From Cytophagales bacterium (GTDB lineage Bacteria > Bacteroidota > Bacteroidia > Cytophagales > Cyclobacteriaceae): a stretch of DNA of 64,000 bases. The stretch covers positions 186,001-250,000 of the forward strand of contig JAKSDQ010000071.1 in the NCBI GenBank assembly GCA_022360015.1. Direction: 5' to 3'. The notes under the pieces were generated by a model. The model was not told the DNA's origin, made no database searches, and saw only the letters and a list, made by a program, of their open reading frames with translations. Positions 1-8,158 of the stretch are shown in pieces. The translations under genes and the position numbers were made by a program. The stretch's first letter is position 1. Each line of letters starts with the position of its first letter.

Positions 1-210
1 ATGAAGCAGGATCTGGAAAAGGAAAGAAGATCGATTCAGGGGCATTGGAAAAGGCGGGAAATGCAAATAGAAAAAGTGTTGCTGAACACCAATTACATGT
101 ACAGTACCATTAAAGGTATTGCAGGCAACGCCATCCAATCGGTCGAGGCCCTGGAGCTACCGGATTCCGATCCCTTATCCCTCGAAGAAAGTGATGAAGA
201 GGATGCTTAA
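1..210 (+). CDS. DUF2130 family protein, C-terminal end (partial)
   Basis: Only the last 69 or so codons lie in the window; the frame is open to the left edge, so the ATG at position 1 is probably internal. The stretch with KERRSIQGHWKRREMQIEKV followed by an alanine/glycine segment (GIAGNAIQ) and an acidic tail is the typical end of DUF2130 proteins, which are long coiled-coil proteins with a C-terminal nuclease-like conserved block of unknown role. The tail is rich in Asp and Glu (ESDEEDA). It is followed after 30 bases by the alpha/beta hydrolase on the same strand. Family assignment is by recall of the conserved tail; function unknown. Confidence 0.7.
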   Translation: MKQDLEKERRSIQGHWKRREMQIEKVLLNTNYMYSTIKGIAGNAIQSVEALELPDSDPLSLEESDEEDA

Positions 211-240
211 AAAACCCAACCTTTTAACAATACCCACCCC

Positions 241-1044
241 ATGAGTTTCATACTGAAATTTTTCTTGGGCGCTGCCGTAATTTATCTGGCCTTGTGCCTG
301 GTGCTTTATTTTTTCCAGGAAAAGGTCATTTTTTTTCCGCAAAAACTGCCGCAGGACTATCAGTTTACCTTCCGGAATAAGTTCGAGGAAGTCTTTTTGG
401 AAAGTAATGAGGCAGGCCGAGCCAGGATCCATGCATTACATTTTTTCTCAGTGCAACCTAAGGGAGTTATCCTGTATTTTCACGGTAATGCCGGAAGTTT
501 GGCAGGATGGGGACAGGTAGCAGGGGCATTCACGAAACTTGGTTACGATGTTTTTATGCCTGATTACAGAGGCTACGGTAAAAGTACGGGTAAAATCAGT
601 CAGGCCGCTTTATTCAGTGATGCCAGGTTATGTTATGCTTATTTAAAGCAAAAATACGCCGCCAGGGATATTGTTATTTACGGCAGATCTATTGGCACTG
701 GCATTGCTGCCTATCTTGCCTCCCAGATACCTCACAGGTTTTTAATCCTGGAAACTCCATTTTACAGCCTGGCCCAAATTGCCCGGTCGTATTTCCCTTT
801 TCTCCCTGTAAACCAACTCATCCGCTATCCATTGGAATCCTATCAATATCTACAAGCTGTTGAAACGCCGGTTTACATCTTCCACGGCTTGCAGGATGAG
901 ATAGTAGCCTACGCCTCCGGCAAAAAACTGGAGGAATCGCTCGATGGAAAAAATGTAGAAATGATCACCATACCTCACGGGGGTCACAATAATCTGGGGC
1001 AATTTGAAAAATATTGGGAGGGATTAAAAAAGATTTTGGAGTGA
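241..1044 (+). CDS. Membrane-anchored alpha/beta hydrolase (BEM46-like)
   Basis: A 267-residue serine hydrolase. An N-terminal hydrophobic segment (about residues 4-24) would anchor it in the inner membrane with the catalytic domain outside or at the membrane. HGNAG (81-85) is the oxyanion loop, GRSIGTG gives the nucleophile Ser150, HGLQDE gives Asp219 and HGGHNN gives His249, a complete triad in the usual order. This spacing and the YRGYGKS motif match the BEM46/ABHD13-type subgroup annotated as alpha/beta hydrolases or dienelactone-hydrolase-like proteins. Substrate cannot be told. ATG at 241 places the membrane helix at the very N terminus. It stands alone, 30 bases after the DUF2130 gene. 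Confidence 0.88.
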   Translation: MSFILKFFLGAAVIYLALCLVLYFFQEKVIFFPQKLPQDYQFTFRNKFEEVFLESNEAGRARIHALHFFSVQPKGVILYFHGNAGSLAGWGQVAGAFTKLGYDVFMPDYRGYGKSTGKISQAALFSDARLCYAYLKQKYAARDIVIYGRSIGTGIAAYLASQIPHRFLILETPFYSLAQIARSYFPFLPVNQLIRYPLESYQYLQAVETPVYIFHGLQDEIVAYASGKKLEESLDGKNVEMITIPHGGHNNLGQFEKYWEGLKKILE

Positions 1045-1050
1045 TTGGCA

Positions 1051-1090
1051 ATTAGCAATTGACAATTGATAGTTGACAATTGACAGTTAT
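1051..1090. repeat. Low-complexity AATTGAC repeat tract
   Basis: Several imperfect iterations of a seven-base word (AATTGAC / AGTTGAC / AATTGAT) follow directly after the hydrolase stop codon. The word CAATTG is palindromic, so the tract can also form small hairpins. It carries no reading frame. Similar tracts occur in decaying intergenic DNA of Cytophagales, by recall only. Confidence 0.55.
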
Positions 1091-1119
1091 TGGTTGATTC
1101 TTGCTGGCGCAAGTGTCTC

Positions 1120-1175
1120 GTGGGTGTTGCACAACTTAGGCATGTGCCTGTATTTTGATTTTATAGGCGAAAACC
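1120..1175 (+). repeat. 56-base dispersed repeat, copy A
   Basis: Begins GTGGGTGTTGCACAAC and ends GGCGAAAACC. A second copy of the same length lies at 35789-35844 and a more diverged one in reverse orientation at 21559-21615. Ends are the best conserved parts. This copy runs directly into the truncated GroES-like reading frame, as if insertion or recombination at the repeat removed the 5' half of that gene. No gene is visible inside it. Confidence 0.6.
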
Positions 1176-1394
1176 GGCCCGGGATACCCCATTCCTATTC
1201 CGGCTGACGAGGATGAGATTTGGAAGGAGCAGGATGAGAAGGTGAAATAGATTCCTTTACAGGCCAAAGAAGGGGATCTGGCTATTTTTCTTCAAAAAGG
1301 AGCTTATGCGTTACAATACAAAGGAGAGAAATACTACATTGTGCCCCAATCCTCCATTTTAATGTTGGAGCGTGAAGACGATTTGTTTGATTAA
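1170..1394 (+). pseudogene. GroES-like co-chaperone remnant, 5'-truncated, internal stop
   Basis: Reading codons from 1170 gives KTGPGYPIPIPADEDEIW, then an in-frame TAG at 1248-1250, then IPLQAKEGDLAIFLQKGA and further to ILMLEREDDLFD with TAA at 1392-1394. This is the C-terminal two thirds of the second GroES-family protein common in Bacteroidota, where KVKYxPLQ is expected; the amber codon sits where Tyr (TAT) usually is. The 5' third is missing and replaced by the dispersed repeat at 1120-1175. Two independent lesions argue for a pseudogene. A functional copy is presumably elsewhere. Family assignment is from recall of the motif pattern. Confidence 0.7.
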
Positions 1395-1410
1395 TATATT
1401 CAATACACCG

Positions 1411-2382
1411 TCAGACCTGCTGATGCATGGCAAAATCTTTAGCGAAATAAGTCAATATAAGCTTCGCACCTGCTCTTTTAATACTTAGCAGAACTTCAAG
1501 CATGGCACCTGTACCCTCTAACCAGCCTCTTTGGGCCGCAGCTTTGATCATGGCATATTCGCCGCTAACATTATAGGCAGCTACAGGTAGGTTAAGGTGG
1601 TCATTTAAAAGTTTGATAACATCGAGATATGCAAGAGCAGGCTTCACCATGATAAAGTCTGCCCCCTCTTCCACATCCAGGTCTGCCTCAATCAGCGCCT
1701 CTTTTTGGTTGGCAGGATCCATCTGATAGGTTTTTTTATCACCCGCTTTGGGGGCAGAGTCCAGGGCATCGCGAAAGGGGCCGTAAAAAGCACTGGCATA
1801 TTTAGCGGTGTAAGACATAATGGAAACGCCGGAATAACCATGTTCATCCAATATATTTCTGAGATAGCCTACCCTTCCATCCATCATATCGGAAGGGCCA
1901 ATGATATCTGCACCTGCTTGGGCCTGGGCCAAAGCCATTTTGCCCAGAACTTCCAGGGTTTCGTCATTTAGTATCTCACCGTTTTCAACTATGCCATCAT
2001 GGCCATCTGAGCTATAGGGATCCATCGCCACATCGGTAACCAGACAAATATCAGGGAACTCCTTTTTTACCGCCGTTATAGCCTTAATATATAGACCATC
2101 CGGATTATGGCTTTCAGTGGCAAACTTATCCTTCTTTGACTCATCGATGGCAGGGAACGGAGCAAATGTAGTAATTCCCAGCTTAAGGCAGGCCTCTATT
2201 TCAGGAAGCAGCTTGTCAAGGCTAAAACGAAAAATCCCCGGCATCGAATCAACTTCCACCTGTTTATTATTTCCTTCAATCAAAAATATGGGAAAGATCA
2301 TATCCTTCACCGATAAGTTTGTTTCCGCAACCATTGACCTGATGATGGGCGATTTTCTGTTTCTCCGTGGCCTTCTGAGCAT
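1411..2382 (-). CDS. hemB: Porphobilinogen synthase (delta-aminolevulinic acid dehydratase)
   Basis: Condenses two 5-aminolevulinate molecules to porphobilinogen in the heme/tetrapyrrole pathway, in the cytoplasm as a homo-octamer. The 323-residue length is normal. Schiff-base lysines are visible as SYTAK (Lys194) and MVKP (Lys247). The metal region DVAMDPYSSDGHDG (117-130) has Asp instead of the three cysteines of the zinc-dependent enzymes, so it belongs to the magnesium/potassium-dependent type. ATG at 2382 gives MLRRPRRNRKSP, the standard N terminus. It converges on the GroES-like remnant and is monocistronic as far as can be seen. Confidence 0.96.
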   Translation of the reverse strand: MLRRPRRNRKSPIIRSMVAETNLSVKDMIFPIFLIEGNNKQVEVDSMPGIFRFSLDKLLPEIEACLKLGITTFAPFPAIDESKKDKFATESHNPDGLYIKAITAVKKEFPDICLVTDVAMDPYSSDGHDGIVENGEILNDETLEVLGKMALAQAQAGADIIGPSDMMDGRVGYLRNILDEHGYSGVSIMSYTAKYASAFYGPFRDALDSAPKAGDKKTYQMDPANQKEALIEADLDVEEGADFIMVKPALAYLDVIKLLNDHLNLPVAAYNVSGEYAMIKAAAQRGWLEGTGAMLEVLLSIKRAGAKLILTYFAKDFAMHQQV

Positions 2383-2543
2383 AAATTTGTCCTATAGTTT
2401 TTTCAAAAATAATGATAATTGCCAGAATTGACAGCGGTTAACTGCCTTTAAAACTTCCGGAAACAAAAAATGGTCTTCGCAAATGCTTAGACCACTTTTA
2501 ACCAAAAAACCAACTAACTAAACTAAAACACCATTACGGTAAC

Positions 2544-3020
2544 TTAAATATCTTTTAACTTATCCAGAGGTGATATTAAAAATCCCACCACTGCCCCGTT
2601 GGGGTTTTCTACTGTTATCTTATCCCCGGTCACAACGCTGTAAATGTGAACCCGGTCCAAAGAAACTTTTATTAACTCGTTAAATACCGCTTGTCCATTT
2701 TGATCCAGCACCCCCTCAGCGATCAATTCGTTGTTATAGCTTAATATATGAACCGGCAGGCCGGCATAATCAGTAATGTTTTGATTATAAGGAGGGTTAA
2801 TCTTTACTTTCAAAAATAAATGGCGGAGGAGAGGTAATTCAATGGCAGATCCCTGATCTGTTTTCTGCATTCTTTTAGCTTCCAAAGTTATGTCCTGCGC
2901 AGTCAATGTCAGGGATATGAGACAAACCAGGGATAACAACACCGGGTACCTGAATTTGTTACTGGCAAATAGGCTATACATGGTGTTTTGGATATATGCT
3001 GTTGGTTTACCACTTTTCAT
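2544..3020 (-). CDS. Small secreted protein of unknown function
   Basis: Not recognised. 158 residues with a hydrophobic segment ending in LTLTAQ, a plausible signal peptide cut after Ala; an internal ATG at 2981 (residue 14, MYSLFASNKF) would give a more ordinary signal peptide than the upstream ATG at 3020. The mature part has short beta-prone stretches (LPVHILSYNNELIAEGVLD; FNELIKVSLDRVHIYSV), which would fit a small beta-sandwich exported to periplasm or surface. Lies 185 bases downstream of cdaA on the same strand, with no evidence that the two are co-transcribed. Confidence 0.6.
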   Translation of the reverse strand: MKSGKPTAYIQNTMYSLFASNKFRYPVLLSLVCLISLTLTAQDITLEAKRMQKTDQGSAIELPLLRHLFLKVKINPPYNQNITDYAGLPVHILSYNNELIAEGVLDQNGQAVFNELIKVSLDRVHIYSVVTGDKITVENPNGAVVGFLISPLDKLKDI

Positions 3021-3205
3021 GTTTTTAATGTTTCAATGTGCCAATCCTGTTTCAAAACGCCCGCCAAACTTAATATCGCGGTTTTTGGCCCAAAAAAGCG
3101 GATTTCATACGATGGTAGTTTCCCACTTCGGGAAATTATTCTTTAAATGGGAGAAAATTCTATATTTTGAATGAGTTCAGTGAAGTGCCTGATAGGTACA
3201 ATGCC

Positions 3206-4087
3206 TTAATTGTCATTACCGGCAATGAGCTCAGTAATGGTCTTTTTGTTCTTATCTTTTTTATTTTTCTTTTCTTTCTTGGCAGACTGGTCTTCGAAAA
3301 GGTAATTATTGATCATCTTTCTCAACTCCTGGGCCGAAAGATTCTTAAATAATTCCCCATCTATTACTGCTGACATTTCCCCGGTTTCTTCTGACACGAT
3401 AATTACCATAGCCCCCGTTATCTCGGACATTCCTATGGCCGCGCGATGTCTCAGGCCTAAAGTGGCTGGCAGGTCTTCCCGCTCAGTTACGGGTAAAATA
3501 CATCTTGCGGCCTTGATAACGCCCTGATGAATAATTACTGCGCCGTCATGTAGCGGGCTGAATTTATTAAAGATAGCCAGCAGCAATCTTTTGGATACCT
3601 TGGCATTGATTACATCACCGGACTCCACATAAAACTTCAACTCAGAATCCTTGGACAGGACGATAAGCGCTCCGGTGTTCGAGCCCCCCATAGCCTTTAC
3701 CGCTTCCACAATGGGGTTTACCTGATAGCTTTTTTTACCAGTGCCGTTTCTGATACCTAAAAAGCCTTTGAACAAATATTCCCTGTTTAAGTCAGTGGTT
3801 TTTCCAATCAGGAGTAAAAATTTCCGGATTTCCTGCTGAAACAGAATGATCGCCGCAATGACACCAACCTCCATGAACTGACTTAAAATAGTAGTTACCA
3901 GCTCCATTCCGGCAGCACCAACTACCAGATATATAAGATAGAGTGATAAAAATCCCAGAAAAATGGTCAGGGCGACACTACCCCGCATTAACTTGTAAAC
4001 CTGATACATCAGGATACTTACCAGGGAGATATCGATAATATCTACCCAGCTAATTTTCAAAAATCCTATGTCGAACAGCAATATCAC
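3206..4087 (-). CDS. cdaA: Diadenylate cyclase CdaA (c-di-AMP synthase)
   Basis: Makes cyclic di-AMP from two ATP at the inner membrane. Three hydrophobic segments fill residues 1-85, followed by a DAC domain with the diagnostic DGA (181-183) and RHR (213-215) motifs and GGSNTGAL (134-141). The C terminus (265-283) is lysine-rich and disordered. The start codon is GTG at 4085-4087, overlapping the TGA stop of folP (4084-4086) in GTGA, so translation is probably coupled. The N terminus MILLFDIGFLKISWVD matches CdaA relatives, which supports this start. c-di-AMP controls osmotic and cell-wall homeostasis in other bacteria; targets here are unknown. Confidence 0.93.
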   Translation of the reverse strand: MILLFDIGFLKISWVDIIDISLVSILMYQVYKLMRGSVALTIFLGFLSLYLIYLVVGAAGMELVTTILSQFMEVGVIAAIILFQQEIRKFLLLIGKTTDLNREYLFKGFLGIRNGTGKKSYQVNPIVEAVKAMGGSNTGALIVLSKDSELKFYVESGDVINAKVSKRLLLAIFNKFSPLHDGAVIIHQGVIKAARCILPVTEREDLPATLGLRHRAAIGMSEITGAMVIIVSEETGEMSAVIDGELFKNLSAQELRKMINNYLFEDQSAKKEKKNKKDKNKKTITELIAGNDN

Positions 4088-4935
4088 TTGAAAACTTCCT
4101 GAAATAACAATACGGCCTCTTTCGCCTCCTTGACATCATGAACCCTGAGAATCATGGCACCCTGCATAAGGGCCATAGCATGTAAAACACTGGTTCCATT
4201 CAAAGCCTCCGCGGCAGACACCCCCAGCTTTTTATAAATCATAGATTTTCTTGAAATACCCACTAAAACCGGCAGGTTTAAGACATCAAAATAGCTTAAT
4301 TTTTTTAGTATTTCATAATTTTGTTCCAGCGTTTTTGCAAACCCAAATCCGGGGTCTAAAATTACATCATTTACCCCCAGATTTTTAAGTTTTTTGATTT
4401 TTTCCTGGAAATAATTTATAATATCCATCACCACATCCTCATAATCTGTGAATTGGTGCATATTATGAGGCTTGCCCCGCATGTGCATCAAAATGTAAGG
4501 AACCTTCAGAGAGGCTACCGTATCAAACATATCAGGGTCGCTTTCCCCTCCGGATATGTCATTGATTATCTGAACACCCTGATCGACAGCCGCCCTGGCC
4601 ACTTCAGCCCTGAATGTATCGACAGACAACATGACCCCCGGAAAACGCTTTACTACCGATTTTACTGCAGGAATTACCCGCTTTAATTCTTCCTCAACAG
4701 AAATTTCAGCAGCTCCAGGCCGGGAAGAATACCCTCCGATGTCAATAATATCCACCCCCTCCTCAACCATTTTTTCCACTCCTGACAATAGCTGTACCTT
4801 TCCGTTTCGTCTGCTTTCGTTGTAAAATGAATCCGGGGTTGTATTGATGATACCCATCACCATGGGCTGATCCAGGCGGCGAATAACCCCCTGTAGATTC
4901 CAGGTCTTTTTTATGTGGAAAATCGTATCAGTCAT
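4084..4935 (-). CDS. folP: Dihydropteroate synthase
   Basis: Joins 4-aminobenzoate to dihydropterin pyrophosphate in folate synthesis; target of sulfonamides. TIM-barrel motifs are all present: MGIINTTPDSFY, DIGGYSSRPGA (the pterin/pABA loop), INDISGG, ILDPGFGFAK and VGISRKSM. The frame is open upstream to a TTG at 4953, but ATG at 4933-4935 (MTDTIFHIKKTW) gives the normal length of 283 residues and is preferred. First gene of a two-gene unit with cdaA, overlapping it by four bases. Confidence 0.95.
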   Translation of the reverse strand: MTDTIFHIKKTWNLQGVIRRLDQPMVMGIINTTPDSFYNESRRNGKVQLLSGVEKMVEEGVDIIDIGGYSSRPGAAEISVEEELKRVIPAVKSVVKRFPGVMLSVDTFRAEVARAAVDQGVQIINDISGGESDPDMFDTVASLKVPYILMHMRGKPHNMHQFTDYEDVVMDIINYFQEKIKKLKNLGVNDVILDPGFGFAKTLEQNYEILKKLSYFDVLNLPVLVGISRKSMIYKKLGVSAAEALNGTSVLHAMALMQGAMILRVHDVKEAKEAVLLFQEVFK

Positions 4936-5096
4936 AATTTGCCCGGCTAGCAACCACCCTCAATGTATATTAACGCAAATACCTGTATAATTGTCACAAT
5001 TAATTTTATAAATTATTGATGGTTGTTTAAGTGCAAAAATTTAAATTCGCACTAGGTGTGGTGAAATTAATGATCTGAATAAAATAACAGAAAAAA

Positions 5097-5645
5097 TTGA
5101 TAGACAAAACCATCAATGCGTATAAACATGTCATCGGTGCATGTAAAGAAGTTTTTACCAAAAAAACGAAGGACTATGGAACCGCCTGGAGAATTCTCAG
5201 ACTACCTTCCATTACCGACCAAATTTTTATCAAAGCCCAGCGAATCAGATCCATTCAGGAGAAAGGTGAACAAAAAATACCTGAAGACGTGACTTCCGAA
5301 TTTGTTGGAATCATTAACTATTGTGTAATAGCTATTTTACAGATAAACCTCGCAGATGACCCAAGGACGGAGATCACTTATGAGGAATTAGAACCTTACT
5401 ATGACAACGCTGTTAATGAAAACCTTGAGTTGCTGCAAAATAAAAACCATGACTACGGCGAGGCCTGGAGAGACATGAGGGTAAGTTCAATCACCGACAT
5501 CATATTGATGAAACTGTTACGTGTAAAACAAATTGAAGACAATGCCGGTATAACACTCATATCCGAAGGGGTAAAAGCCAATTATCAGGATATTATCAAT
5601 TACGCCGTATTTGCCCTGATCAAATCAGGCTTTACAAAAGATTGA
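5097..5645 (+). CDS. DUF1599 protein with duplicated domain
   Basis: 182 residues made of two similar halves: KTKDYGTAWRILRLPSITD near residue 22 and KNHDYGEAWRDMRVSSITD near residue 114, each followed by an I(F/L)MK(L/A) helix and a IINY(A/C)V segment. This is the DUF1599 family, almost confined to Bacteroidota, often discussed as MazG-like or nucleotide-modification associated; no activity is proven to my knowledge. No ATG is available near the start; an in-frame TAA precedes at 5085, so TTG at 5097 is the best start. First gene of the plus-strand run leading to aroK. Confidence 0.85.
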   Translation: MIDKTINAYKHVIGACKEVFTKKTKDYGTAWRILRLPSITDQIFIKAQRIRSIQEKGEQKIPEDVTSEFVGIINYCVIAILQINLADDPRTEITYEELEPYYDNAVNENLELLQNKNHDYGEAWRDMRVSSITDIILMKLLRVKQIEDNAGITLISEGVKANYQDIINYAVFALIKSGFTKD

Positions 5646-5680
5646 ATGAAATAGTTTTTTAAACTTGAAATACTACAAAA

Positions 5681-6775
5681 ATGAGAATAGTGATTAACAC
5701 AGCGCGTTGGATCGTAGGTTTACTTTTTATCTTTTCCGGTATCATCAAGGTAAATGACCCTGTTGGCACATCTATAAAAATGCAGGAATACTTTGAAGTT
5801 TTTTCAACCGACATTGCCGGTTTTTTTCATGTTTTTGTCCCTTATTCTTTGACATTTGCCGTGTTTCTAAGTGTTCTGGAGGTAGCATTGGGCTTTGCTG
5901 TCTTGATCAACTACCATATGCGGCTTACTACCCGCATTTTGTTAATCATTATCGTGTTTTTTACTTTCCTGACTTTTTATTCGGCTTACTTCAATAAAGT
6001 GACTGATTGCGGCTGTTTCGGAGATGCTATTAAGCTGACTCCATGGGAATCGTTTTCCAAAGATGTGGTACTGATAATACTGATAGGCATCTTGTTTTTT
6101 CACTGGAAAAAATTCAAATCACCGCTGAATTTCAAAACGGGCACTGTCATCGTAGCTACTGTTTTTGCGATTAATACATTTCTGGCCATTTATGCCATAG
6201 ATCACCTGCCGTTCGTGGACTTTCGTGCCTACAAAATAGGTGCAAATTTACCCAAATCGATGGAACCGTCCGAAAAGTTGCGTTACCAGTACATCATGAC
6301 AAAAGATGGGAAAGAACACAAATTCGACCAATATCCCAGTGAAGGCGGTTATGAATACAAAGACATGATTCTGTTAAACCCCGAGGCATCACCAAAAATC
6401 ACGGATTATAATATCTGGAATGACGAAGGTGATTTCACACAGAAAAGTTTTGAAGGTGTTAAGCTGATTATTATTACCTATGATGTGAAAAAGTCGGATG
6501 TTAAAAGCTTCGAAACCATCAATAAACTAATTGCCGGACTTGAAAACAGCGTAGTGGATCCGGTTGTATTTACTGCCACAGGCAGCGAGACATTTGAGAA
6601 ATTCAGACATGAAGTGCAATTGGGTGTCCCTTACTACTTTGCAGATGCCACTGTCCTGAAGACGATCATTCGTTCGAACCCTGGTCTCGTTTTACTGGAT
6701 AACGGGGTGGTTAAAGGCAAATGGCACTACAACGATGTACCGGAAGCTGAAGATGTACTAAAACTGACCAAGTAG
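5681..6775 (+). CDS. BT_3928-like DoxX/MauE-type membrane protein
   Basis: 364 residues. The first half has four hydrophobic segments (about 8-25, 45-75, 80-105, 125-140) and resembles the DoxX/MauE fold. The motif TDCGCFGDAI (about 108-117) with two close cysteines is typical of MauE-type proteins that take part in thiol-disulfide exchange. After a fifth segment (about 155-175) comes a roughly 190-residue extracytoplasmic region, thioredoxin-like in its pattern (LIIITYDVKKSD). Family known in Bacteroidota; role inferred as an envelope redox or oxygen-related protein, unproven. Thirty-five bases after the DUF1599 gene, three bases before aroK. Confidence 0.8.
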   Translation: MRIVINTARWIVGLLFIFSGIIKVNDPVGTSIKMQEYFEVFSTDIAGFFHVFVPYSLTFAVFLSVLEVALGFAVLINYHMRLTTRILLIIIVFFTFLTFYSAYFNKVTDCGCFGDAIKLTPWESFSKDVVLIILIGILFFHWKKFKSPLNFKTGTVIVATVFAINTFLAIYAIDHLPFVDFRAYKIGANLPKSMEPSEKLRYQYIMTKDGKEHKFDQYPSEGGYEYKDMILLNPEASPKITDYNIWNDEGDFTQKSFEGVKLIIITYDVKKSDVKSFETINKLIAGLENSVVDPVVFTATGSETFEKFRHEVQLGVPYYFADATVLKTIIRSNPGLVLLDNGVVKGKWHYNDVPEAEDVLKLTK

Positions 6776-6777
6776 CC

Positions 6778-7290
6778 ATGAAGATATTCTTGATCGGCAT
6801 GCCTGGTTGTGGTAAATCTTCGCTGGGCAGGCAATTGGCAGATACCCTGGATTTACCGTTTATTGATTTGGATGAGGTCATCACTGCGAAAGAAAATCAA
6901 AACATCCCGGAAATTTTTGCTGCCCAGGGCGAAGATTATTTCAGAATCAAGGAAAGAAAGGCATTACACAACATCAATGATGTATATCGGGAATTTGTCA
7001 TGGCCACGGGCGGTGGCGCACCCTGTTTTTTTGATAACATGGCATACATTAATAAAAGCGGGATAAGTATATTCATTGACGTGGACCCTTATATCATAGC
7101 CAACCGGTTGACCGTGAAGGATTTGGAGGAAAGGCCTCTGTTTAACAATATTGCATCCGATGACCTGACCAAGGAGCTTATTAAAAAGCTTGAAAAAAGG
7201 AAGCCATACTACCAACAAGCCCAATATACTATTCAGGGAAATAATCTTCGGGTAGAAGACCTTTTGGATCTGCTCCAAAAAGAAGAATAA
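6778..7290 (+). CDS. aroK: Shikimate kinase
   Basis: Phosphorylates shikimate at the 3-hydroxyl with ATP in the chorismate pathway, cytoplasmic. 170 residues, normal length. P-loop GMPGCGKS (7-14), shikimate-binding Asp in DLDEVI (31-36), Arg57 in YFRIKER, the GGG motif (78-80) and the lid arginine in EERPL (Arg119) are all in place. The ATG lies two bases after the stop of the upstream membrane protein, so the three plus-strand genes 5097-7290 are likely one transcript, closed by the inverted repeat at 7317-7363. Confidence 0.95.
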   Translation: MKIFLIGMPGCGKSSLGRQLADTLDLPFIDLDEVITAKENQNIPEIFAAQGEDYFRIKERKALHNINDVYREFVMATGGGAPCFFDNMAYINKSGISIFIDVDPYIIANRLTVKDLEERPLFNNIASDDLTKELIKKLEKRKPYYQQAQYTIQGNNLRVEDLLDLLQKEE

Positions 7291-7316
7291 TCTTTTGTTT
7301 ACCTACAAAAATCCGG

Positions 7317-7363
7317 AAAAACCGGAGAGAAAATTTAGATGCTATCTAAAATATTCCGGTTTT
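7317..7363 (+). terminator. Nested inverted repeat after aroK
   Basis: Outer arms AAAAACCGG (7317-7325) and CCGGTTTT (7356-7363) enclose an inner hairpin TTTAGAT-GCT-ATCTAAA (7334-7350). It lies 27 bases after the aroK stop. The final TTTT doubles as a short U-tract. Probable transcript end, imperfect as a classical terminator. Confidence 0.5.
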
Positions 7364-7489
7364 AAGGGGAGAGGTAAGAGGGGTCAGGGGTCAGGAAAAA
7401 GCCGGTAAGTCTTCATAACCAGTGTCAATTAAACAGCATATTATCCAAGGTACATGGTTGTTAATAACATCCGATGATTAACCAAGCCT

Positions 7490-8011
7490 TTACAATTCCA
7501 GTTTCATCAGATCGTCGGTCTGCTTATCCTGTCCCAACCAGAAGGTGTGGGACTTAAACTTTACAAACCCTCTCTTGCTGTATACACGAATAGCGCGGTC
7601 ATTCTTTTCCCATACGCCTAACCAGATGTATTTTAATTTATTTTCCCTGGCTACTTCAATAGCTTTTTCCAGTAACTGTGGGCCTAACCTTCTGCCCTGG
7701 AATGCTTGCAGGATATAAATTCTCTCCAATTCGAGGGATGTGTCATCCCGGATGTCTGTTTGGGCAGGCCCGAAATTAATTTTGAGATAGCCAGCTAATT
7801 CATTTTGATAGTAGGCCAGATAAAAAACTGAATGAGGATGCAAAAGTTCCTTTTCAATCTGTTTCCGGTTAAATGCTTTTTGAAGATAATCATTCATATC
7901 CTCTACTGTATTTTCAGCCGCAAAAGCATCTTTGAAGGTGGTAACGCTAACATCGCTTAATACTTTCAGATCTTCTATACCACAGCGTCTTATAGATAAT
8001 CTGTCGGTCAT
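7490..8011 (-). CDS. GNAT acetyltransferase, PaiA-like (polyamine N-acetyltransferase)
   Basis: 173 residues, single GNAT domain. Landmarks TTFKDAF, LERIYILQAFQGRRLGPQLL (acetyl-CoA binding motif A, about 92-112), KYIWLGVWEKNDRAIRVYSKRGF and SHTFWLG follow the Bacillus subtilis PaiA pattern (spermidine/spermine acetyltransferase) almost motif for motif. The usual Q/RxxGxG/A has the form QGRRLGP. Predicted to acetylate polyamines or related amines in the cytoplasm; substrate is by family inference. Own transcription unit, downstream of the nrdAB terminator. Confidence 0.85.
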   Translation of the reverse strand: MTDRLSIRRCGIEDLKVLSDVSVTTFKDAFAAENTVEDMNDYLQKAFNRKQIEKELLHPHSVFYLAYYQNELAGYLKINFGPAQTDIRDDTSLELERIYILQAFQGRRLGPQLLEKAIEVARENKLKYIWLGVWEKNDRAIRVYSKRGFVKFKSHTFWLGQDKQTDDLMKLEL

Positions 8012-8069
8012 AAAGATTGATATTCAATGGTTAACTAAGATAATCACAAAAATTTTTTGAAATAAAAAA

Positions 8070-8094
8070 AGTCCCGGCTTTTGTTACCGGGACT
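8070..8094 (-). terminator. Rho-independent terminator of nrdA
   Basis: AGTCCCGG (8070-8077) and CCGGGACT (8087-8094) form a perfect 8-bp stem with a 9-base loop. On the minus strand it is followed by a run of seven T. It lies 65 bases downstream of the nrdA stop in the direction of transcription. Confidence 0.88.
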
Positions 8095-8158
8095 TACTGC
8101 TAATCATTTTTAATAGCAGGTTGCTACAAGAAATCTTTGGTTAAGCCAGATTTACAAA

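Noticed and set aside
5097-5645. DUF1599 gene as part of a DNA-modification island
   Set aside because: Family has been linked with nucleotide modification, but neighbours are ordinary metabolic genes and no modification or phage genes are present.
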